Assembly: GCA_964633825.1 (NCBI GenBank) | Contig: CAZWHE010000165.1 | Coordinates: forward strand, 1 to 8,499 | DNA from: CAZWHE01 sp964633825 | GTDB lineage: Bacteria; Planctomycetota; B15-G4; CAYZWU01 | Reading direction: 5' to 3' | Length of the DNA stretch: 8,499 nt | Shown: piece by piece, positions 6,264 through 8,499 of the stretch | How the letters are laid out: each line of letters starts with the position of its first letter | Position numbering within the stretch: position 1 is the first letter of the stretch | Translations under genes and position numbers: made by a program | Notes under the pieces: generated by a model | What the model was told of the DNA's origin: nothing | Database searches by the model: none | What the model saw: the letters and a program-made list of their open reading frames with translations, nothing else

Positions 6264-7535
6264 ATGCAGATTGAACGTTTCCACGGTTTGATAGGCATCG
6301 CCGCCGTTCTGGGGATCGCTTTTCTCCTCTCCACGCACAGAAAAAAGGTGAAGCCCCGGATCCTTTTCTGGGGGCTCGGCCTTCAGCTCTTCTTCGGCCT
6401 TTTCATGCTGAAGACCGGTTGGGGGCAGAGCCTCTTCGAATACGTGCGGGTCGCGGCGGACAAGTGCCTCGACTTCACAAAGGAGGGCGCCAACTTCGTC
6501 TTCGGAAGCCTCTGCCCCAAACCGGGCGAGTTCCCGGCCGAAGCGATCGGTTTCAACCTGGCGTTCCAGTGCCTGACAACGATCATCTTCTTCGCCTCGC
6601 TCATGTCCGTCCTCTACCATCTCGGCTTCATGCAGTTCGTTGTCAGGATCTTCGCCTTCGTCATGCAGCGAACCATGGGCACGAGCGGCGCCGAGACCCT
6701 TTCGATAGCGGGCAATATCTTCGTGGGCCAGACCGAGGCCCCCATTCTCGTCCGGCCTTACGTGAAGGAGATGACGACTTCCGAGCTGGCCGCCGTGATG
6801 ACGGGCGGCTTCGCCACGATTGCGGGCTCGGTTTTCGTGCTCTACGTCTCCTTCGGCATCGACGCCGGTCATCTTCTGACCGCCTCGGTCATGAGCGCGC
6901 CGGCCGCCCTCATGATCGCCAAGATCATGTTCCCCGAAACGGAAGAGAGCAAGACCGCCGGGAAGGTCAAGACGAAGATGGAGCGCGAAACCAAGAACGT
7001 GGTCGACGCAGCGGCCACGGGAGCCGCCATCGGCATGAAGCTCGCCATCAACGTGGCCGCCATGCTCCTCGCCTTCGTGGCCCTCCTCGCGCTCCTCAAC
7101 TGGCTCCTGGGCTGCGCCGGCGACGGCATCGAAAGGATGTTCGGCGACGTCATACCGGGAGACGAATCCCTCTCGCTCGCCATGATCTTCGGCTGGGTCT
7201 TTTACCCCCTGGCCTGGTGCCTGGGCGTTCCGGCCTGCGACGCCTCCTTCATGGGAGACCTGATCGGGACCAAGGTCTCGCTCAACGAACTGCTCGCCTA
7301 CCAGAAACTCTCGGCCGCGACGGCAGCCCAAGAGCTCTCGGACAAGACCGTTGTCATCGCCACCTACGCCCTCTGCGGATTCGCCAACTTCTCATCCATC
7401 GCCATCCAGATCGGCGGCATCGGCGGGATCGCGCCCGAAAGAAGGAGCGACCTCGCCCGGCTCGGCATCAAGACCATGATCGGCGGTGCTTTTGCATCCT
7501 TCACAACAGCCGCGCTTGCGGGCATTTTGATTTGA
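6264..7535 (+). CDS. Concentrative nucleoside transporter (CNT/NupC family)
   Basis: This is a 423-residue inner-membrane symporter that imports nucleosides with Na+ or H+. The N-terminal helices (about 1-50) are followed by a gate region and a conserved core. GNIFVGQTEAP (150-160) holds the Gln-Thr-Glu triplet that contacts the nucleobase in the Vibrio cholerae CNT structure. GFANFSS (372-378) holds the Asn and Ser that bind the ribose. Asn151, just before the triplet, is the position of a sodium ligand in that structure, so Na+ coupling is likely. A charged cytosolic loop (about 224-246) precedes the second core half. Length is normal for bacterial members. The next gene, a purine nucleoside phosphorylase, starts at or just after the TGA, so the pair is surely one transcript: uptake followed by phosphorolysis. 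This suggests purine nucleosides as physiological substrates, but that is inferred from context. Confidence 0.95.
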   Translation: MQIERFHGLIGIAAVLGIAFLLSTHRKKVKPRILFWGLGLQLFFGLFMLKTGWGQSLFEYVRVAADKCLDFTKEGANFVFGSLCPKPGEFPAEAIGFNLAFQCLTTIIFFASLMSVLYHLGFMQFVVRIFAFVMQRTMGTSGAETLSIAGNIFVGQTEAPILVRPYVKEMTTSELAAVMTGGFATIAGSVFVLYVSFGIDAGHLLTASVMSAPAALMIAKIMFPETEESKTAGKVKTKMERETKNVVDAAATGAAIGMKLAINVAAMLLAFVALLALLNWLLGCAGDGIERMFGDVIPGDESLSLAMIFGWVFYPLAWCLGVPACDASFMGDLIGTKVSLNELLAYQKLSAATAAQELSDKTVVIATYALCGFANFSSIAIQIGGIGGIAPERRSDLARLGIKTMIGGAFASFTTAALAGILI

Positions 7536-7536
7536 T

Positions 7537-7540
7537 GGAG
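7537..7540 (+). promoter_or_regulatory. Ribosome binding site deciding the phosphorylase start
   Basis: GGAG lies nine nt before the ATG at 7550. The earlier in-frame ATG at 7535, which overlaps the transporter stop as TGATG, has no such site. Confidence 0.55.
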
Positions 7541-7549
7541 AACAGCCGA

Positions 7550-8392
7550 ATGAAGGGAGATAAACTTTTCGAGACCGTCCAAGCGGCCTCCGAGGTCATT
7601 GCCGATAAGTTCGATCCCGTCCCCAAAACAGCCGTCGTGCTCGGCTCCGGGCTGGGCGGGCTGGCCGAGAGCCTCGATTCCGCTCGTTTTTTGCCTTTCG
7701 ACGAGATCCCGGGATATCCCGCGGCCAAGGTGGAGGGACACGCGGGCCGGCTCGCGGGAGGAAAGCTCTCGGGAGTTCCCGTGCTCCTCCAACAGGGGCG
7801 CGTTCACTACTACGAAGGCCATCCCATGGAGAAGGTCGTTCTCCTCGCCCGCGGTCTGGTCCTGGCGGGAGTAAAGGTCCTGGTCGTCACGAACGCGGCG
7901 GGCGCGATCGCTCCGGAGCTCGGTCCCGGCGATCTCATGCGGATCACCGACCACCTCAATCTCATGGGAAACAATCCACTGATCGGTCCCCACCACGAGA
8001 GGCTGGGCGAGCGATTTCCCGACATGTCGCAGGCATACAATCCCGAGGTGGGGAAAATCCTGGACGAGGCCGCCGCGGAGAAGGGCCACACGCTTCACAG
8101 GGGCGTTTACGCCGCTTTCTCCGGACCTTCTTACGAAACGCCCGCCGAGATCCGCATGGTCCGGTCGCTCGGCGCTTCGGCCGTGGGGATGTCGACAGTG
8201 CCCGAGGCGATCGCGGCGACACAGATGGGGGCGCGCGTCGGTGCGATCTCGTGCGTGGCCAACTCCGCAGCCGGCATGAGCCACTCGGGCATTTCCCACG
8301 AAGAGGTTCTCGAAGTGACGGCCCGGGCGGCCAAGCGGCTCGCCGAAATCATCAAAACCGCCCTCCCCCGAATGGCGGCTCTTGCCGGTTGA
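7550..8392 (+). CDS. punA: Purine nucleoside phosphorylase, trimeric (6-oxopurine) type
   Basis: This 280-residue cytosolic enzyme splits inosine and guanosine nucleosides with phosphate into base and (deoxy)ribose-1-phosphate. With the start at 7550 the active-site residues even share the human PNP numbers: Ser33 in LGSGLGG, His64 in GHAG, and Arg84, His86 and Tyr88 in GRVHYYEGH. The purine site has Glu196 in GPSYETPAE and Asn238 in CVANSAAG, the Glu/Asn pair that selects hypoxanthine and guanine over adenine. GPSYET rather than GPRFST argues against methylthioadenosine phosphorylase. The alternative ATG at 7535 adds five residues and overlaps the transporter stop; the GGAG at 7537-7540 favours 7550. 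It acts with the transporter upstream in nucleoside salvage or as a route from ribonucleosides into pentose catabolism. Confidence 0.93.
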   Translation: MKGDKLFETVQAASEVIADKFDPVPKTAVVLGSGLGGLAESLDSARFLPFDEIPGYPAAKVEGHAGRLAGGKLSGVPVLLQQGRVHYYEGHPMEKVVLLARGLVLAGVKVLVVTNAAGAIAPELGPGDLMRITDHLNLMGNNPLIGPHHERLGERFPDMSQAYNPEVGKILDEAAAEKGHTLHRGVYAAFSGPSYETPAEIRMVRSLGASAVGMSTVPEAIAATQMGARVGAISCVANSAAGMSHSGISHEEVLEVTARAAKRLAEIIKTALPRMAALAG

Positions 8393-8415
8393 CCCGGTTC
8401 ATGGTGAGGAACGGC

Positions 8416-8499
8416 TCATTCGTCCTTCGTCCGTTTCCTGTTCTCGGTCTTTCTCCTTCTCTCGCTCTTGAGGGCTTTCACGAGAAAGAAAACGAAACC
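8416..8499 (-). CDS. Possible C-terminal end of a convergent gene (partial)
   Basis: The last 27 codons and TGA stop (8416-8418) of a minus-strand frame that enters from the right edge. It reads as a short hydrophobic stretch (GFVFFLVKAL) followed by a very basic tail rich in Lys, Arg and Glu, as expected for the cytosolic end of a membrane protein. The plus strand is also open here, from an ATG at 8401, so the strand is not certain. No family can be named from so little, and no terminator is visible in the 23 bp between it and the phosphorylase. Confidence 0.4.
   Translation of the reverse strand, partial: GFVFFLVKALKSERRRKTENRKRTKDE

Noticed and set aside
6258..7331. Minus-strand frame of about 357 codons opposite the nucleoside transporter
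   Set aside because: Antisense to a well-conserved gene; His/Glu/Gly-rich with no recognisable domain.
6419..8392. Long open frame seeming to fuse an Arg-rich 370-residue domain to the phosphorylase
   Set aside because: The first part is an out-of-frame reading of the nucleoside transporter; only the part from 7535 or 7550 is real.
8416..8499. C-terminus of a mechanosensitive channel MscL
   Set aside because: The hydrophobic-then-basic pattern is similar, but the usual C-terminal helix is missing and 27 residues are too few to decide.
1..8499. CRISPR array, tRNA or rRNA genes, transposase or integrase
   Set aside because: No regularly spaced direct repeats, no tRNA cloverleaf or rRNA segments seen by eye, and no open frame with recombinase motifs.

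Overview
The window looks like a GC-rich, anaerobic-type bacterial chromosome segment (probably a metagenome contig). It carries a fused ADP-forming acyl-CoA synthetase, a sodium-type nucleoside transporter and a trimeric-type purine nucleoside phosphorylase. This mix fits fermentative lineages such as Acidobacteriota/Aminicenantota-like bacteria, but no marker gene is present and that assignment is only a guess.

Layout. (1) 1-1545, minus strand: a secreted DUF3857/transglutaminase-like protein that runs off the left edge. (2) 1546-2564: an accessory patch. It holds a 178-bp palindromic element with perfect 23-bp ends, an AT-rich gene for a small predicted lipoprotein, an attC-like/strong-hairpin sequence that begins at the stop of that gene, and a diverged half copy of the palindromic element ending exactly at the next gene. 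(3) 2565-6067, minus strand: a probable operon ndk > ADP-forming acyl-CoA synthetase > EamA/DMT transporter, with ndk and the synthetase overlapping by 28 bp. (4) 6068-6263: a divergent promoter region. (5) 6264-8392, plus strand: a two-gene unit of a CNT-family nucleoside transporter and a purine nucleoside phosphorylase. (6) 8416-8499, minus strand: the last 27 codons of a possible convergent gene entering from the right edge.

How the genes work together. The plus-strand pair imports nucleosides and splits 6-oxopurine nucleosides into base plus ribose-1-phosphate, which serves purine salvage and can feed sugar catabolism. The minus-strand operon couples acyl-CoA thioester cleavage to NTP synthesis, and Ndk balances the nucleotide pools. 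The chromosomal genes are ordinary and well conserved. The region most worth a second look is 1546-2564, where a low-GC gene is bracketed by related repeats and followed by a candidate integron recombination site. I did not find convincing evidence of an undescribed multi-gene system.
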